Of a DNA stretch of 64,000 nucleotides, positions 61,095-64,000 are shown piece after piece. How positions within the stretch are numbered: position 1 is the first letter of the stretch; each line of letters starts with the position of its first letter. Both the position numbers and the translations under genes were made by a program. This DNA comes from Eriocheir sinensis (lineage: Eukaryota; Arthropoda; Malacostraca; Decapoda; Varunidae): contig NW_026111765.1 in NCBI RefSeq assembly GCF_024679095.1, forward strand, positions 124,001-188,000, read 5' to 3'. The notes under the pieces are model-generated. The model was not told the origin of the DNA and did not search any database. It was given only the letters and a program-made list of their open reading frames with translations.

Positions 61095-63494
61095 GAACAA
61101 ATACACATTCTTTTATTGGTATTTTGTTTATTTATTTTGTTTCGAATTTATATTATTTTATGTGTATTTTGTTTACATTTTTTTATACGTATTTACCTGA
61201 TTTTATGTGTATTTTGTATATATATTTTATAGAAATTCAGCTTTTTATGTGTATTCGTATATATATTTTGAAACAAATTTACAATTTTTTATATGTATTT
61301 TTGCATATCTCTTTCAACAGAAGTTTACATTATTGTATGTGCATTTTGTATATTTATTTCAATACAAATTTAAATATTTAATATGTATTTTGGTATATAT
61401 ATTTTTATAAGAAATGCGCTATTTGATGGGAATTTTGCATCTTTATTTTAATAAAAATTTACATTATTTTATTAATATTCGGTGAATTGATTTTGATACG
61501 ATTTTACATTATTCTATTTGTTTTTTGTATATATATTTTTTTATACATATTTAATATATTTATATATTACATACAAATTTATTATCTATTATTTATTTTC
61601 ATACAAATACACATTCTTTTCATGATATTTTGTTTATTTATTTTGTCACGAATTTACATTACTTAATATGTATTTTATATATATATTTTTATACGTATTT
61701 ACATAATTTCATGTGTATTTTGTATATATATTTCTATAGAAATCTATGTTATTTTATGTGTATTCGTATATATATTTTGAAACAAATTTACACTGTTTTA
61801 TTTGTATTTTGCGTTTTTTTTTTCAATACAAATTTACCTTATTGTATGTGTGCATTTTGTATATTAATTTTAATACAAATTTAATTATTCTATGTGTATT
61901 TTTGTTTATGTATTTCAAAAAAAAATGCTATATCTTATGGGTATTTTGCATCTTTATTTTCATACAAATTTAAATTATTTTATTGATATTCTGTGTACCT
62001 ATTTTGATACGATTTTACATTATTCTATGTATAACAAAAATAAATACAGAATACACAAAAATAGATATGCAAAATACATATAAACAATGTAAATTTGTTT
62101 CAAAATAAATATACGAATACACATGAAATAAGGTAGATTTCTATAAAAATATATATACAAAATACACATAAAATTAAGTAAATACGTATAAAAAATGTAT
62201 ACAAAATACACATAAAATAATGTAAATTAGTATCAAAATAAATAAACAAAATACCAACAAAAGAATGTGTATTTGTATAAATATATATATACAAAATACA
62301 CATTAAATAATATAAATTTGTTTAAAGCTATACAAAATACACATGAAAATTTTAATGATGTAAATACGTATAAAAATATATATACAAAATACACATTAAA
62401 TAATGTAAATTCGCGTCAAAAAAAATAAACAAAATATCAATAAAAGAATGTGTATTTGTATGAAAATAGATATACAAAATACACATAAAATAACCTAAAT
62501 TTGTATCAAACTATATACAAAAATACACAAAAATATTTTAAATTTGTATGAAAATAAATATACAAAATACACATAAAATTAGGTAAATTTGTATTGAAAT
62601 ACATACACAAAATACACATAAAATAATGTAAATTTGAATGAAAATATATAAACAAATACACTTAAAACAACGTAAATTTGTATAAAAAAAATATGTACAA
62701 AACACAAAAAGAATAATGTAAAATCGTATCAAAATAAATACACAGAATATTAATAAAATAATGTAAATTTGTATGAAAATAATGAAGCAAAATACCCATA
62801 AAATAACGCATTTTTTTATTTATAAAAATATATATACCAAAATACACATAAAAAAAAATTAAATTTGTATTAAAATAAATATACAAAAAACACATACAAT
62901 AAGGTACATTTGTATTGAAATAGATATGCAAAATACATATAAAACAATGTAAATTTGTTTCAGAATATATATACGAATACACATAAAATAACGTAGATTT
63001 CTATAAAAATATATATACAAAATACACATAAAATGAAGTAAATACGTAGAAAAATGTATACAAAAAACACATAAAATAATGTAAATTCGTATCAAAATAA
63101 ATAAACAAAATACCAATAAGAGAATGTGTATTTGTATAAATATAAATATACAAAATACACATAAAATAACGTAAATTTATATAAAACTATATACAAAAAT
63201 ACGCAGAAGTAATTAAATTTGTATGAAAATATATACAATATACACACAAAATAAGCTAAATTTGAATTGAAATATATATACATAATACATGAAATAAAGT
63301 AAATTTGTATCAAAATATTTATACAAATACACATATGATAACGTAAATTTGTATGAAAATATATAAACAAAATACACATTAAATAATGTAAATACGTATA
63401 AAAAAATATGTACAAAATACACATATAATCATGTAATTCGTATCAAAATAAATAAACAAAATACCAATAAAATAATATAAATTTGTATGAGTAA
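61095..63494. repeat. Composite tandem unit 3, running into unit-specific flank
   Basis: The forward part is 61095-62033 and the reverse part 62034-63494. The reverse part continues past the point where units 1 and 2 return to the start, into monomers matching 33160-33556. So unit 3 is the right-hand end of the tandem array. About one monomer is missing near 61550. Confidence 0.86.
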
Positions 63495-64000
63495 ACGTGA
63501 ATGTTGCATATTTTTTCAATACAAATTTACCTTATTATATACGCATTTTGTATATTAATTTTAATACAAATTTAATTATTCGATGTGTATTTTTGTATCT
63601 GTATTTTTATAAACATATGCTTTATTTTTGGGGTATTTTGCATCTTTATTTTCATAGAAATTTACATTATTTTATTGATATTCTGCTCATTCATTTTGAT
63701 ACGAATTGACATTATTCTATGTGTATTTTGTATATATTTTTCATACAAATTTACGTTATTTTATGTGTATTTGTTTATATATTTTGACACAAATTTACAA
63801 TATTTTATGGGTATTTTGAATATACATTTCAAAAGAAATTTACCTAGTTTTATGTGTATTTTGTATATCTATTTTCATACAAACTCAAATTATTTCTATT
63901 TATTTTTGTATATATTTTAATACAAATTTTAGTTATGTTATATGTATTTTGTAAATTTATTTTCATTTAAATATATATTATTTTATTGGTGTTTTGTTGA
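63495..64000 (+). repeat. 45-bp satellite array, forward block 35 (cut by window end)
   Basis: It matches 33556-34040 nearly letter for letter, starting with the same unusual GTAAACGTGAATGTTGCATA join. It contains a full B-type monomer at 63710-63740 that is shortened at 33770. It continues beyond the window. Confidence 0.87.

Noticed and set aside
57181..63494. Inverted-repeat transposon (MITE or foldback element)
   Set aside because: The forward and reverse parts are made of the same satellite monomers as the surroundings. I see no target-site duplication or distinct terminal sequence, and the units are contiguous in tandem.

Overview
The whole 64 kb window is extremely AT-rich satellite DNA, and I can support no protein-coding gene, tRNA, rRNA, CRISPR array or recognisable transposon in it. 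The repeat unit is a monomer of about 45 bp. Its common form has only 6 G/C in 45 by hand count. One strand is strongly T-rich (motifs ATTTACATTATTTTATGTGT, TATTTTGTATATATA, TTTCATACAA) and the other A-rich. This is eukaryotic nuclear satellite by its architecture, consistent with a centromeric, pericentromeric or other heterochromatic block. I cannot name the species, and the sequence offers no gene to place it.

Organisation has four levels. (1) Monomers of 43-46 bp. (2) Higher-order repeats (HORs): about 16 distinguishable monomer types follow each other in a fixed order, giving units of about 650-715 bp in the best stretch (about 4.9-8.5 kb); shorter variants of about 12 monomers exist. 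(3) Orientation domains: the T-rich strand changes sides at 34 points, so the window is a chain of 35 blocks of about 0.1-7 kb in alternating orientation, and several junction sequences recur. (4) Segmental duplications of whole groups of blocks: an inverted duplication with arms of about 9.5 kb (4.87-14.39 versus 27.69-18.06 kb), direct copies at 45.1-50.3, 27.7-30.3, 36.7-42.5 and 53.2-56.5 kb, and at 57.2-63.5 kb a tandem array of a composite unit that itself contains one forward and one reverse block.

Layout: 1-1930, edge blocks including an indel-rich stretch. 1931-8537, forward array with a long (TA)n. 8537-13575, reverse array. 13575-14385, forward. 14385-15600, the only low-repeat island, containing a diverged relic of the same HOR. 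15600-18865, short alternating blocks around a hairpin at 16.35 kb. 18865-24018 forward and 24018-30815 reverse, forming the second palindrome arm plus a later duplication. 30815-34604, composite block. 34604-42474, reverse, forward, reverse. 42474-45576, a mosaic of short blocks. 45576-52492, reverse array with a brief inversion. 52492-57180, a further copy of the 36.7-40.1 kb structure. 57181-64000, the tandem composite units. Five long (TA)n tracts lie inside monomers at 2.8, 31.4, 37.3, 50.7 and 55.0 kb.

The many apparent ORFs follow from the repeat: 45 is a multiple of 3 and the common monomer contains no stop triplet on its T-rich strand, so all three frames stay open for long distances. 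Block boundaries are good to about 10-20 bp. Homology statements come from reading shared diagnostic words, not from computed alignments.
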